Position numbers and translations under genes: made by a program. This document shows positions 19,597-28,774 of a stretch of 64,000 nucleotides of DNA, piece after piece; position 1 is the stretch's first letter, and every line of letters starts with the position of its first letter. The stretch lies in assembly GCA_019703815.1 (NCBI GenBank), contig AP023052.1, forward strand, positions 496,001 to 560,000, in the 5' to 3' direction. The notes under the pieces are model-generated. The model ran no database searches. It was not told where the DNA came from and saw only the letters and a list, made by a program, of their open reading frames with translations. Source of the stretch: Thaumasiovibrio occultus (GTDB taxonomy: Bacteria > Pseudomonadota > Gammaproteobacteria > Enterobacterales > Vibrionaceae).

Positions 19597-20298
19597 TTAG
19601 CGGTAATCACGCTCACCGAAAATCGCGGTGCCGATGCGAACAATAGTGCTGCCCGCTTCAATGGCGGCCGTCATGTCGCCGCTCATGCCCATTGAGAGGG
19701 TATCCATCTCAGGGTGCGTTACTTGCAGCTTGGCGAGTGCGTCAGCCAGGCTTTGGAACGCATGAAGCTGCGAGGCGTAGTCATCGGCGCGCTCTGGGAT
19801 CGACATTAAACCGCGCAACGTAAGGTTCGGCAAGGCCGCGATAGCATTGGCCAGCTCAGCAACGGTGTCAAAGTCGGTGCCTGATTTGCTACTTTCGCCA
19901 CTGGTGTTCACTTGCAGTAGCACTTGCAACGGCGCTTTATCGCTTGGGCGTTGATCGCTTAAACGCTGGGCGATTTTCAGGCGATCGACTGAGTGAACCC
20001 AATCAAAATGTTCGGCCACCAAGCGGGTCTTATTGGATTGAATGGGGCCGATAAAATGCCAATTCAATCCTTTTTCACGATTCTGCTGCTGAAAGTGCTG
20101 GACCTTCTCAACGCCTTCTTGGACATAGTTTTCACCAAAGTGGCGTTGGCCGGCATCGATGGCTTCTTGTATCGCAACAATAGGTTTGGTCTTGCTGACG
20201 GCCAAAAGTTGCACTGAATCGGGGCATCTCCCGCATTTTTCTGCTGAAAGCCCAATCTGGTGGGTGATTTGCTCAATGTTTTGTTTGATACTAGTCAT
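19597..20298 (-). CDS. yggS: PLP homeostasis protein YggS
   Basis: A fold-type III PLP-binding protein (COG0325) of 233 residues that holds pyridoxal phosphate without known catalysis. The PLP lysine lies in LLAVSKTKP, and HFGENYVQEG and HFIGPIQSNK are family signatures, as are the C-terminal SMGMSGDM and VRIGTAIFG. It diverges from pilT with only 25 bp between start codons, a gene pair conserved in many gammaproteobacteria. Confidence 0.96.
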   Translation of the reverse strand: MTSIKQNIEQITHQIGLSAEKCGRCPDSVQLLAVSKTKPIVAIQEAIDAGQRHFGENYVQEGVEKVQHFQQQNREKGLNWHFIGPIQSNKTRLVAEHFDWVHSVDRLKIAQRLSDQRPSDKAPLQVLLQVNTSGESSKSGTDFDTVAELANAIAALPNLTLRGLMSIPERADDYASQLHAFQSLADALAKLQVTHPEMDTLSMGMSGDMTAAIEAGSTIVRIGTAIFGERDYR

Positions 20299-20323
20299 AT
20301 TTTTTCATCTACGGGGAAAGTGA

Positions 20324-21361
20324 ATGGATATCACCGAGTTATTGGAATTTACTGTAAAACATAAAGCATCAGATTTGCACCTTTCAGCAGGCGTTCCGCC
20401 AATGATTCGTGTCGATGGTGATGTTCGCCGCTTAAGTTTGCCGGATATGTCACATGCGGATGTCCATAAATTGGTGTTTGACATTATGAACGATGTACAG
20501 CGTCGTGACTATGAAGAAAACCTGGAGTGTGACTTTTCCTTTGCCGTGCCTAAAGTGGGCCGTTTCAGGGTTAACGCCTTCCACCAATTACACGGCGCAG
20601 GCGCAGTATTTCGTACCATCCCAAACTCCGTTCCAACACTAGAAGATATTCGAGCGCCTGAAATTTTCACGCGTATTTCTGAGCTGCAAAACGGCTTGGT
20701 GCTGGTTACCGGTCCGACCGGTTCGGGTAAATCGACCACGCTGGCGGCGATGATCAACCACGTGAACCTAACGATGAACCGTCACATTTTGACCATCGAA
20801 GACCCGATCGAATTCGTTCACAAAAGTAAAAAGTGCCTGATCAACCAACGTGAAGTGCACCGTGATACGCACAGCTTTAACGCCGCACTGCGTAGTGCGT
20901 TGCGTGAAGACCCCGACGTTATTCTGGTGGGTGAGCTTCGTGACCAAGAAACCATCAGCTTGGCGTTGACCGCAGCAGAAACAGGTCACTTAGTTTTCGG
21001 TACCTTGCACACCAGTAGTGCTGCTAAAACCATTGACCGTATTATCGACGTATTCCCTGCCGGTGATAAATCCATGGTCCGTTCGATGCTGTCAGAATCG
21101 TTGCGTGCGGTTATCTCGCAGGCGCTGATGAAGCGTATCGAAGGCGGCCGTGTTGCGGCGCACGAAATCATGATTGCTACCCCGGCGATCCGTAACTTGA
21201 TCCGTGAAGATAAAGTCGCACAGATGTACTCGATGATCCAAACGGGTGCAAGCCAAGGCATGCAGACCATGGAGCAGGCAGCGAAGCTGTTGGTGGCTCA
21301 AGGTGAGGTTGAAGCGGAAGAAGCAGCCCGTAAGTCGTCAGGCGCGTACAGTAAGGTTTAA
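20324..21361 (+). CDS. pilT: Type IV pilus retraction ATPase PilT
   Basis: A hexameric secretion-type ATPase that powers retraction of type IVa pili. The 345 residues include an N-terminal PAS-like domain, Walker A GPTGSGKST near 130, the Asp and His boxes, and the C-terminal AIRNLIRE signature near 287 specific to PilT. It is the first gene of a pilT-pilU pair and diverges from yggS. Pilus structural genes are not in the window. Confidence 0.96.
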   Translation: MDITELLEFTVKHKASDLHLSAGVPPMIRVDGDVRRLSLPDMSHADVHKLVFDIMNDVQRRDYEENLECDFSFAVPKVGRFRVNAFHQLHGAGAVFRTIPNSVPTLEDIRAPEIFTRISELQNGLVLVTGPTGSGKSTTLAAMINHVNLTMNRHILTIEDPIEFVHKSKKCLINQREVHRDTHSFNAALRSALREDPDVILVGELRDQETISLALTAAETGHLVFGTLHTSSAAKTIDRIIDVFPAGDKSMVRSMLSESLRAVISQALMKRIEGGRVAAHEIMIATPAIRNLIREDKVAQMYSMIQTGASQGMQTMEQAAKLLVAQGEVEAEEAARKSSGAYSKV

Positions 21362-21372
21362 GGAGTAACCAA

Positions 21373-22521
21373 ATGCAACTGGGTGCGGTTTTGAATGAAA
21401 TGGTCAAACGCAAAGCGTCTGATCTCTATATTACGGTGGGCGCGCCTTGCCTGCTGAAAATCAACGGACGATTGAACGCGATCGGTGAGCCGCTGTCGGC
21501 AGGTGCAATTAACGCCATGCTGAACAGCATCATGGATCAGTCGAAGCGCGATGAGTACGCGTCGACCCGTGAAGCGAACTTTGCGATTGTACGTGAATGT
21601 GGGCGTTTCCGTGTGAGTGCGTTTTGGCAGCGTGATCTGCCAGGGATGGTTATCCGTCGTATCGAAACCAATATCCCTAACTTTGAAGAGCTCTCTTTGC
21701 CGCTCGAAATGCAGCACATGGTGATGTCAAAGCGTGGCTTGATTTTGGTGGTGGGTGCAACGGGCTCGGGTAAGTCGACCTCGATGGCGGCGATGACCGG
21801 TCACCGTAACCGTAACTCCAGTGGTCACATTCTGACGATTGAGGATCCGATCGAATTCGTTCACGATCACAACAACTGTATCGTGACGCAGCGTGAGGTC
21901 GGGATCGACACCGACAGCTACGAAGTGGCACTGAAAAACTCCCTGCGTCAGGCGCCTGATATGATCTTGATTGGTGAGATCCGCTCACGTGAAACCATGG
22001 AATACGCGATGATGTTCGCCGAAACCGGTCACTTATGTATGGCAACGCTCCACGCCAACAACGCGAACCAGGCACTCGATCGTATCATTCACTTGGTACC
22101 TAAAGAGCGTCGTGATCAGTTCCTGTTTGATTTATCGTTGAACCTGAAAGCGATTCTGGCGCAGCAACTGGTACCCGATATCAGCGGCAACGGTCGTCAC
22201 GGGGCGTATGAGATGCTATTTAATACCCCACGTGTCGCGGATTTGATCCGTCGTGGTGAGCTGCATGAGCTGAAAGATGTGATGCGTAAGGGTAAAGATC
22301 AGGGGATGCGTACCTTTGACCAAGCACTGTTTGCCTTGGTCAAAGAAGGCAAGATTTCTGAAATGGAAGCCCTGCACCATGCCGACTCTGCCAACGAACT
22401 GCGCTTGATGATGAAGCTGGGTAATGAAGCGGAAAAAGAAGCCGCTGAAGCGAAAAGTGAAAGTAAGAGCTTTAGTGGTTCACTGGCGGATATTAAGATT
22501 CAAATGGATGATGACGATTAA
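21373..22521 (+). CDS. pilU: PilT-dependent retraction ATPase PilU
   Basis: A paralogue of PilT of 382 residues with Walker A GATGSGKSTSMAAM and a longer acidic C-terminal tail (KSFSGSLADIKIQMDDDD). PilU boosts PilT-driven retraction. It starts 11 bp after the pilT stop with AAGGAG before the ATG. The PilT AIRNLIRE box is replaced by TPRVADLIRRGE, as expected for PilU. Confidence 0.94.
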   Translation: MQLGAVLNEMVKRKASDLYITVGAPCLLKINGRLNAIGEPLSAGAINAMLNSIMDQSKRDEYASTREANFAIVRECGRFRVSAFWQRDLPGMVIRRIETNIPNFEELSLPLEMQHMVMSKRGLILVVGATGSGKSTSMAAMTGHRNRNSSGHILTIEDPIEFVHDHNNCIVTQREVGIDTDSYEVALKNSLRQAPDMILIGEIRSRETMEYAMMFAETGHLCMATLHANNANQALDRIIHLVPKERRDQFLFDLSLNLKAILAQQLVPDISGNGRHGAYEMLFNTPRVADLIRRGELHELKDVMRKGKDQGMRTFDQALFALVKEGKISEMEALHHADSANELRLMMKLGNEAEKEAAEAKSESKSFSGSLADIKIQMDDDD

Positions 22522-22542
22522 TCGCCATGCTGTCTATTTGAC

Positions 22543-22574
22543 AAAAAAGGTGCTGATATTCAGCACCTTTTTTT
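22543..22574. terminator. Bidirectional terminator between pilU and ruvX
   Basis: The stem AAAAGGTGCTGA / TCAGCACCTTTT with a 3-4 base loop and flanking A- and T-runs lies between converging genes. Confidence 0.88.
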
Positions 22575-22598
22575 ATGCGCGGTATCTAGGCGATACAC

Positions 22599-23021
22599 TT
22601 AGTCGTACTGACGTTCAAACCAGCTTTCTAAGATCACGACCGCCGACTGCGAGTCAATATTACCTTTAGAGAGAGCGCGGTAACCGCCACGTTCAAACAG
22701 ATCTGATTTGGCTTCTCGGGTGCTTAAGCGCTCATCGTGTAGCTCAACCTGACAGCCAAAGCGGCCATGGAGACGGTTGGCAAATTTCTTTGCCCGTGGG
22801 GTGATCGCTTCTAACTCGTTGCCTTCCATATCTAATGGTAAGCCCACCACGACCAAGTTGGGTTGCCACTCTTTCAGCAGCGCTTCAATCTGCTCCCATT
22901 GTGGGATCCCATCTTTGGCTTTGAGGGCGCTCAGTGGGGTGGCGGTGCCGGTGAGGGTTTGGCCTACAGCAACCCCGATACTGCGGGTGCCGTAATCAAA
23001 GGCCAGAATGGTTTGGCTCAT
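22599..23021 (-). CDS. ruvX: Holliday junction resolvase-like RuvX (YqgF)
   Basis: An RNase H-fold protein of 140 residues with the N-terminal Asp in [16 protein letters not shown] and the later [10 protein letters not shown] and HDERLST segments typical of YqgF. It takes part in 16S rRNA processing in E. coli; resolvase activity is reported for some homologues. The ATG at 23021 overlaps the yqgE stop by 4 bp. Confidence 0.95.
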   Translation of the reverse strand: MSQTILAFDYGTRSIGVAVGQTLTGTATPLSALKAKDGIPQWEQIEALLKEWQPNLVVVGLPLDMEGNELEAITPRAKKFANRLHGRFGCQVELHDERLSTREAKSDLFERGGYRALSKGNIDSQSAVVILESWFERQYD

Positions 23022-23581
23022 GCGTGTCCTATTTGGCTGGAGAGATCGGCTGAGTTAAAGCCGAACTGTGCAATGGCTTTGCTCCAGCGCTCATTAATTG
23101 GGGTAGAGAAAATGATATTAGGATCGGCTTCAACGCTGAGCCAGCTGTTCTCGGCCAGCTCGGCTTCGAGTTGCCCCGCTTCCCATCCGGCATAACCCAG
23201 CGCAACCAGATAACGCTCTGGTGCAAGTTGGGTACCGAGCGTAATGAGCACGTCTTTAGAGGTGGTAACGGTGACCACATCGCTGATCTGCTCGCTGCTG
23301 GTAAAGCGTGTGCCACCGTCGTGCAGCACAAACCCGCGATCTTCGGCTACCGGGCCGCCGTTCATCACCGGTTGCGCGAGGCTATTTGGGTTATCGATAG
23401 GCCATTCGCGATCCAGATCGAGCTGATTTAGCATCGCCTCTAAGCTCACTTCAATCGGTTGATTGACGATCAGCCCCATCGCGCCGTCGTCATTATGCTC
23501 ACACAGGTAAATTACGCTGTGTTGGAATCTCGGGTCTGACATGCCGGGCATTGCGACCAGAAAATGATTCTTCAGGTTCAT
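23018..23581 (-). CDS. yqgE: YqgE/AlgH family protein
   Basis: A 187-residue UPF0301 protein with [31 protein letters not shown] and [13 protein letters not shown], all conserved in the family. Function is unknown; AlgH of Pseudomonas influences alginate genes. I chose ATG at 23581 over an in-frame TTG at 23593. It is part of the gshB-yqgE-ruvX series and is coupled to ruvX. Confidence 0.93.
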   Translation of the reverse strand: MNLKNHFLVAMPGMSDPRFQHSVIYLCEHNDDGAMGLIVNQPIEVSLEAMLNQLDLDREWPIDNPNSLAQPVMNGGPVAEDRGFVLHDGGTRFTSSEQISDVVTVTTSKDVLITLGTQLAPERYLVALGYAGWEAGQLEAELAENSWLSVEADPNIIFSTPINERWSKAIAQFGFNSADLSSQIGHA

Positions 23582-23712
23582 CGGCAGATCCAAAGTGGTT
23601 GCAGATTAGCTCATCGCCGACACATTCATATCGGCGTTGATAAGCTGTCTTTAAGTCGGTAGATCTCAGTGTTGGTGTTCGGGACAAACTCGGTTGTCCC
23701 GAAAATGCAACG

Positions 23713-24660
23713 TTATGAGTTTCTGCGACGCTCAATCGCATCCATGAGCTTGCCGGTGATAGAAATATCAAAGGCTGCTTCAATTTCACGGATACAGGTT
23801 GGGCTGGTGACGTTAATTTCAGTGAGTTTGTCGCCAATCACATCAAGACCAACGAAAATCAACCCTTTCTCTTTTAGCGTTGGCGCAACCGCGTTGGCAA
23901 TCGCCCAGTCGGTCTCGCTAAGAGGACGCGCTTCGCCACGACCACCTGCGGCGAGGTTGCCACGGGTTTCCCCTTTCGCCGGAATGCGCGCTAGGCAGTA
24001 TGGCATTGGCTCACCATCCACCACCAAGATACGCTTATCACCGTTGGTGATATCTGGCACGAAGGTTTGCGCCATGCAGTAACATTGACCGTGATTAGTC
24101 AGGGTTTCAATGATCACCGACACGTTGGGATCGTCTTGCTTCACGCGGAAAATTGATGCGCCGCCCATGCCATCGAGTGGCTTTAGGATCACATCGCCGT
24201 GCTCTTGGCGGAAAGCGTTGATTTTGTCTGCGCGGCGGGTTACCAACGTGGTTGGCGTCAGCTCTGGGAACCACGCGGTAAACAGCTTTTCGTTACAGTC
24301 ACGCAGGCTTTGCGGCTTGTTAACGATCAAGGTGCCTTGCTCTTCTGCGCGCTCTAGGATGTACGTCGCGTAGATGTATTCGGTATCGAAAGGCGGGTCT
24401 TTGCGCATAAGTACGGCGTCAAGATCGGCCAGCGGGATCTCTTGCTCGCCGGTGAACTCATACCAGCCGTTGGGATCTTCTTTCACGGTGACGGTGCGGG
24501 TGCGAGCGAGCGGTACGCCTTGCTCTAGCGACAGATCGCTCATCTCCATGTAGTGAATTTCCCAGCCACGACGCTGCGCTTCTAGTAGCATCGCAAAGCT
24601 AGAGTCTTTCTTGATGTTGATGGACGAAATCGGGTCCATCACAATGCCAATTTTAATCAT
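23713..24660 (-). CDS. gshB: Glutathione synthetase
   Basis: An ATP-grasp ligase joining gamma-glutamylcysteine to glycine. The 315-residue length is normal. The N-terminus MIKIGIVMDPISSINIKKDS, the ILKPLDGMGGASIF ATP-grasp segment and the C-terminal INVTSPTCIREIE are characteristic. It follows rsmE by 9 bp and precedes yqgE, the same order as in E. coli. Confidence 0.97.
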   Translation of the reverse strand: MIKIGIVMDPISSINIKKDSSFAMLLEAQRRGWEIHYMEMSDLSLEQGVPLARTRTVTVKEDPNGWYEFTGEQEIPLADLDAVLMRKDPPFDTEYIYATYILERAEEQGTLIVNKPQSLRDCNEKLFTAWFPELTPTTLVTRRADKINAFRQEHGDVILKPLDGMGGASIFRVKQDDPNVSVIIETLTNHGQCYCMAQTFVPDITNGDKRILVVDGEPMPYCLARIPAKGETRGNLAAGGRGEARPLSETDWAIANAVAPTLKEKGLIFVGLDVIGDKLTEINVTSPTCIREIEAAFDISITGKLMDAIERRRNS

Positions 24661-24669
24661 GGTTTATCC

Positions 24670-25401
24670 TTATCCTAAGTCACCAAAGCGAACTTGCAGC
24701 GCTGTGATAGCGGTCAGTGCCGCCGTTTCTGTACGTAGTACCCGAGGGCCGAGCAGCGTTTCTTCAAACTGATGCGTTTCGGTCATGGCAATCTCTTCCG
24801 CCGACAAGCCACCTTCTGGACCAATCAACAATTTTACCTTGGTGACTGGGCCGGGTAGGGTGTTGATCGAGTATGGTGCACGCGGGTGAAGGTTAAGCTT
24901 GAGCCCGTCGTAATCTTCTGCACACCATGCTTCCAATGACATGATCGGGCGAATTTCAGGTACGCGGTTACGTCCACTTTGTTCGCAAGCGGCAATGGCG
25001 ATCTTCTGCCACTGCTGTAGTTTTTTATCGAAACGATCGGCGTTAAGTTTGACGCCACAACGCTCTGAGATCAGCGGCGTGATGGTGTTAACCCCAAGCT
25101 CGACCGATTTTTGAATGGTGAATTCCATTTTTTCACCACGAGATACAACTTGGCCCAAATGGAGATCGAGCGGTGATTCCAAACTGTTCTCAACGCGCTC
25201 TTGGATCTCCACTTCAACGTGCTTTTTGCTTGCGTTAGTGATCACGGCAGGAAATTCCGCATCACTGCCATCAAACAGCAACACCGCTTGGCCTGCTTGC
25301 ATACGCAATACTCGGCCGACGTGGTTGGCCGCATCCTCATCTAGCATCACTTTGCCTTGAGCCGGCAGCAATTCAGGATGGTAAATACGAGGTACTCTCA
25401 T
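24670..25401 (-). CDS. rsmE: 16S rRNA m3U1498 methyltransferase RsmE
   Basis: A SPOUT-family methyltransferase of 243 residues. The C-terminal trefoil-knot motifs [14 protein letters not shown] and [16 protein letters not shown] are clear, as is the internal [13 protein letters not shown]. It methylates N3 of U1498 in 16S rRNA. It lies between endA and gshB, the conserved E. coli/Vibrio order. Confidence 0.97.
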   Translation of the reverse strand: MRVPRIYHPELLPAQGKVMLDEDAANHVGRVLRMQAGQAVLLFDGSDAEFPAVITNASKKHVEVEIQERVENSLESPLDLHLGQVVSRGEKMEFTIQKSVELGVNTITPLISERCGVKLNADRFDKKLQQWQKIAIAACEQSGRNRVPEIRPIMSLEAWCAEDYDGLKLNLHPRAPYSINTLPGPVTKVKLLIGPEGGLSAEEIAMTETHQFEETLLGPRVLRTETAALTAITALQVRFGDLG

Positions 25402-25459
25402 AGTGTCTTTTACATTCGTTATAGGCTAATGAAGGCCATATTAGCACGGTTGAGGCAAA

Positions 25460-26167
25460 CTATAACCCTGCTTGCTGACACGCAGCGAAGACAAAATTAT
25501 TGTGGTTTCCTTGAACATTGGCGATACGGCGGTCACGCTCACATTCCCATGCATCGACAGGGTAGAGGGTGTTCCACGCGTTCATCAGTTGGCGCTGGGC
25601 GCTCGCAAGTTCAAAGCCATAGCGCTGATTCATGTACAGATAGATACGCGCAATCGCGCCACGGGCGCGGGCAGGGGGCTCGGCCACGCCATCTTTAAAG
25701 ATCACCTTCATTTCACACTGCCCGTAGTGCGCGCCTTCGTTGCCATTCCACTGGCTAAAACGGTAGTTAGAGCGGTCGCCGTTCACTTCACCAATGGTCG
25801 GGGTGAGGTTGTGCATGTCTGATTCCATCTCTTTGAAGGTGGCGTCGTTGCGACAGTTATTGCGCCCGCCATCTTGCCAGCATTGCAGCTGGTGGCCCAT
25901 TTGCCATGCTGGCACCACGTGCTCCCATTCGATGCGATTAGCGCGCGGGACTTGTTTACGAACTTGGTAGCCACACTCTTCGAGATCCGGGTTGCCACGG
26001 CGACCGTCCCATTCAAATTCGCAGCCGCAGTAGAAGGTTTCGGTGTGATCAAAGTACACCTCGTCGGTTAGCAGGCGTTTTGCGGCGCTAAATGAGGTTG
26101 GGTGACCGGCTGCGAGTGCCGGTAAGGCTGCCAGAAAAAAGCCGGCAGTGAGTAAGAACTTCTTCAT
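25460..26167 (-). CDS. endA: Endonuclease I (periplasmic/secreted DNase)
   Basis: A 235-residue precursor with a signal peptide (cleavage after about residue 19, ALA-AGHP). The mature part has the beta-beta-alpha metal nuclease region [14 protein letters not shown] with its His, the [11 protein letters not shown] cysteines, and [17 protein letters not shown]. It cuts double-stranded DNA; the Vibrio homologue Dns/Xds-type enzymes act on extracellular DNA. Even cysteine pairs fit a periplasmic protein. Confidence 0.95.
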   Translation of the reverse strand: MKKFLLTAGFFLAALPALAAGHPTSFSAAKRLLTDEVYFDHTETFYCGCEFEWDGRRGNPDLEECGYQVRKQVPRANRIEWEHVVPAWQMGHQLQCWQDGGRNNCRNDATFKEMESDMHNLTPTIGEVNGDRSNYRFSQWNGNEGAHYGQCEMKVIFKDGVAEPPARARGAIARIYLYMNQRYGFELASAQRQLMNAWNTLYPVDAWECERDRRIANVQGNHNNFVFAACQQAGL

Positions 26168-26559
26168 CGATACTCCTTAAGAAAGCGACAGGATTATCAA
26201 TTACAAGACAGTTGATGTCGAGGTCAGTGCGATTATTCGCATGCTCGCTTGCAGGGAATGGAAGGCGGGTAACTTTATCCGTTATCTGGCATGCAAGTCA
26301 GCCACCAGATGAAACCTTGTACAGCTTGGTGAGCTTTTAGATCATAGGTGACCAAAACCTTAGCAAGCTGTACAGAGTTGCAGCAAGGCCAGTTTTAATG
26401 GGCTGTACGCGAGTTGACTCGCTGGTGGATAGTTCATGTACAGCGCGAGAAGGTTTAGGTACATGGGTGGTCAAAAGCTCAGAAAGCTAAAAGGCAAGAG
26501 CTGGGAGAGGAGGTTTGATCGGGGGGGATGGATAAATAATCGAAATAGAAAAAAGCGGG
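26168..26559. repeat. Intergenic region with a 21-bp hairpin and a diverged second copy
   Basis: Arms 26318-26338 and 26354-26374 (TGTACAGCTTG... / ...CAAGCTGTACA) can pair at 19 of 21 positions around a 15-base loop. A second, diverged copy of the 57-bp unit starts at 26437 (TGTACAGC...TCAAAAGCTCAGAAAGCT) but no longer pairs well. There is no gene here. It lies upstream of endA and downstream of sprT, so it may be a repeat element, an RNA structure in the endA leader or an operator. Confidence 0.6.
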
Positions 26560-27066
26560 TTAGGGCGACAATTGCAGTGTCTGGCCGCAGCCTTTGCAGC
26601 GGTAACTCGTTTGTCCGCGTTGGATCTTATTGTGGCGGCGTACGGTAAGCTGGTGCTCTTGGCAAGCGCAGCGGTAGCGATACGTCGTACCTTGGACGTT
26701 GGCAATGCTAAAACTGTGCGTTGTTTTTGCCGGACGTTTAAACACGCCTTCCATCACGGCTTGCCATTCTCGACCATGGGGTTTGACGCGGCCAAATAAC
26801 TGATAAACGATCAGATGGGCCAATTCATGGGGCACTACATCATCTAAAAACGCTTGCGGGTTTTCGGCAAGTAACACTGGATTAAAGCGAAGCTCCCACA
26901 GTTGCAGCCGCGCACTGCCCGCCGTTCTGCCGCGCTGATTGAACTTCACGACGGGCATGGCAAAACGCTTGTTGAGCTTGTGCTCTGCTTGTTTCAGGCA
27001 AGCTTGAACACGTTCAACTATGGCGTGTTGTAGTGAGGTTTGGGCGAAATGGGGATGTGTCGTCAT
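26560..27066 (-). CDS. sprT: SprT family zinc metalloprotease-like protein
   Basis: A 168-residue protein with the HExxH zinc motif in VPHELAHLIVYQLFG and a C-terminal zinc ribbon (YRCACQEH ... YRCKGCGQTLQ). SprT/SprT-like proteins resemble the eukaryotic DNA-protein crosslink protease SPRTN, but the bacterial role is unproven. I chose ATG at 27066 (MTTHPHFAQTS); the in-frame extension to 27129 does not look like the family. It follows metK, with a terminator in between. Confidence 0.93.
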   Translation of the reverse strand: MTTHPHFAQTSLQHAIVERVQACLKQAEHKLNKRFAMPVVKFNQRGRTAGSARLQLWELRFNPVLLAENPQAFLDDVVPHELAHLIVYQLFGRVKPHGREWQAVMEGVFKRPAKTTHSFSIANVQGTTYRYRCACQEHQLTVRRHNKIQRGQTSYRCKGCGQTLQLSP

Positions 27067-27169
27067 AGATGCATTATCAGTTGCTATAAAGCGGTTAGTT
27101 GTTAAAAGCCATTCGGTGACGCAAAGCAATTGCAGTGAGGAAACGCGTAGAACGCAAACCCGAGTTATA

Positions 27170-27200
27170 AAAAAACCGGAGGTTTTCGCCTCCGGTTTTT
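27170..27200 (-). terminator. Terminator of metK
   Basis: The stem AAAACCGGAGG / CCTCCGGTTTT with a TTTTCG loop is followed on the minus strand by a T-run. The structure is near symmetrical and might work on both strands. Confidence 0.87.
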
Positions 27201-27255
27201 ATCACATTTGATTTTCACTTCACAAGCGTTTCACGCAAAGCCTGCTATCAAGCGA

Positions 27256-28407
27256 TTACAGCTTGGCAAAATCACGCAGTGCAGCAACTTTGTCAGTGCG
27301 CTCCCAAGGGAACTCTTCACGACCAAAGTGACCGTAAGCGGCGGTTTGCTTGTAGATTGGTTGAAGCAGGTTCAACATCTCTTGCAGGCCGTATGGACGT
27401 AGGTCGAAGAACTCACGTACCGCTGCGATGATCACCTCGTGAGGTACTTTTTCAGTACCGAAGGTTTCAATCATGATTGACGTTGGATCTGCGATACCGA
27501 TAGCGTAAGACAGTTGGATTTCACAACGATCAGCCATGCCCGCCGCAACGATGTTTTTCGCTACGTAACGCGCTGCGTAGGCTGCAGAGCGGTCAACCTT
27601 TGATGGATCTTTACCAGAGAATGCACCACCACCGTGACGCGCTGCGCCGCCGTAGGTATCAACGATGATCTTACGACCGGTTAGACCACAGTCACCCATT
27701 GGGCCACCGATCACGAAACGACCGGTTGGGTTAATGAAGAACTTGGTGTCTTTGTTCAACCACTCAGAAGGCAATACTGGCTTGATGATCTCTTCCATTA
27801 CTGCTTCACGCAGATCTGGGGTTGAGATTGAATCACAGTGTTGGGTCGACAGTACCACAGCATCGATACCAACGATTTTGCCTTGATCGTATGCAAAGGT
27901 CACTTGGCTCTTCGCATCTGGACGCAACCACGGTAGCGTGCCGTTTTTACGCACTTCTGCTTGACGCTGAACTAGGCGGTGAGAGTAAGTGATCGGTGCT
28001 GGCATGAACACTTCGGTTTCGTTGGTTGCGTAACCAAACATGATACCTTGGTCACCCGCGCCTTGCTCTTTAGGATCGGCTTTATCAACACCTTGGTTGA
28101 TGTCTGGTGATTGCTTACCAATGGTGTTTAGGACTGCACAAGAGTCTGCATCGAAACCCATGTCAGAGTGAACGTAACCGATTTCACGCACGGTTTGACG
28201 GGTTAGCTCTTCGATGTCTACCCATGCAGTCGTGGTGATTTCACCACCAACCATTACCATGCCGGTTTTTACGTAAGTTTCACACGCTACACGTGCTTTC
28301 GGGTCTTGCTCTAAGATCGCATCCAATACAGCATCAGAGATTTGGTCTGCAATTTTGTCTGGATGTCCTTCAGACACTGACTCAGAAGTAAACAAATGTT
28401 TTGACAT
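27256..28407 (-). CDS. metK: S-adenosylmethionine synthetase
   Basis: MetK makes SAM from methionine and ATP. The 383-residue protein shows [15 protein letters not shown], the [12 protein letters not shown] hexapeptide region and [19 protein letters not shown]. The ATG at 28407 is chosen over an in-frame start at 28422. It diverges from tkt across a 367-bp region with a candidate MetJ operator. The codon bias is that of a strongly expressed gene. Confidence 0.98.
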   Translation of the reverse strand: MSKHLFTSESVSEGHPDKIADQISDAVLDAILEQDPKARVACETYVKTGMVMVGGEITTTAWVDIEELTRQTVREIGYVHSDMGFDADSCAVLNTIGKQSPDINQGVDKADPKEQGAGDQGIMFGYATNETEVFMPAPITYSHRLVQRQAEVRKNGTLPWLRPDAKSQVTFAYDQGKIVGIDAVVLSTQHCDSISTPDLREAVMEEIIKPVLPSEWLNKDTKFFINPTGRFVIGGPMGDCGLTGRKIIVDTYGGAARHGGGAFSGKDPSKVDRSAAYAARYVAKNIVAAGMADRCEIQLSYAIGIADPTSIMIETFGTEKVPHEVIIAAVREFFDLRPYGLQEMLNLLQPIYKQTAAYGHFGREEFPWERTDKVAALRDFAKL

Positions 28408-28774
28408 GAGCGCTTCTACCATTTGGTTAATTTATAAAAGAAATTTGGTGATGTTTTACCCGTTTACATGTGTAGAGGGATTTCCATCTGGACGTCTATT
28501 CTAGCTTAAGTGAGATCAAAATCAACTTTCTGATTGTAGGGGCATTACACTTTTTTCAGCTAAACGTTTGCGTAACCTTGTTGTTGCATCAATCAGTTAA
28601 GTTGTGCCCTACGTCATCTGTTTGAAATAAAGCCAATATTTCAAAGTAAAACGATTGCAGTCGTGCGGGGGCTTTGCGACAATACCGACCCGCCAGACTG
28701 TGCTATCCAAGCATATAGACCTTGTGTGATAGCGCACTAATTTCGAAAAATCACTGTTTTACTCAGGAGCAGAC
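28408..28774. promoter_or_regulatory. Divergent promoter region of metK and tkt
   Basis: No gene is seen. It contains the candidate MetJ site (28482-28497) nearer metK, and a 9-bp inverted repeat (TTTGAAATA / TATTTCAAA) at 28621-28645 nearer tkt. I found no SAM riboswitch-like fold by eye. Confidence 0.55.
28482..28497 (-). promoter_or_regulatory. Candidate MetJ operator upstream of metK
   Basis: On the minus strand AGACGTCC is followed directly by AGATGGAA. The first matches the met box AGACGTCT at 7 of 8 bases; the second is a weak 4 of 8. MetJ binds tandem 8-bp boxes, and metK is a known MetJ target in enterobacteria. Confidence 0.5.

Noticed and set aside
28408..28500. SAM riboswitch in the metK leader
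   Set aside because: No conserved fold was visible, and a MetJ operator explains the region better.
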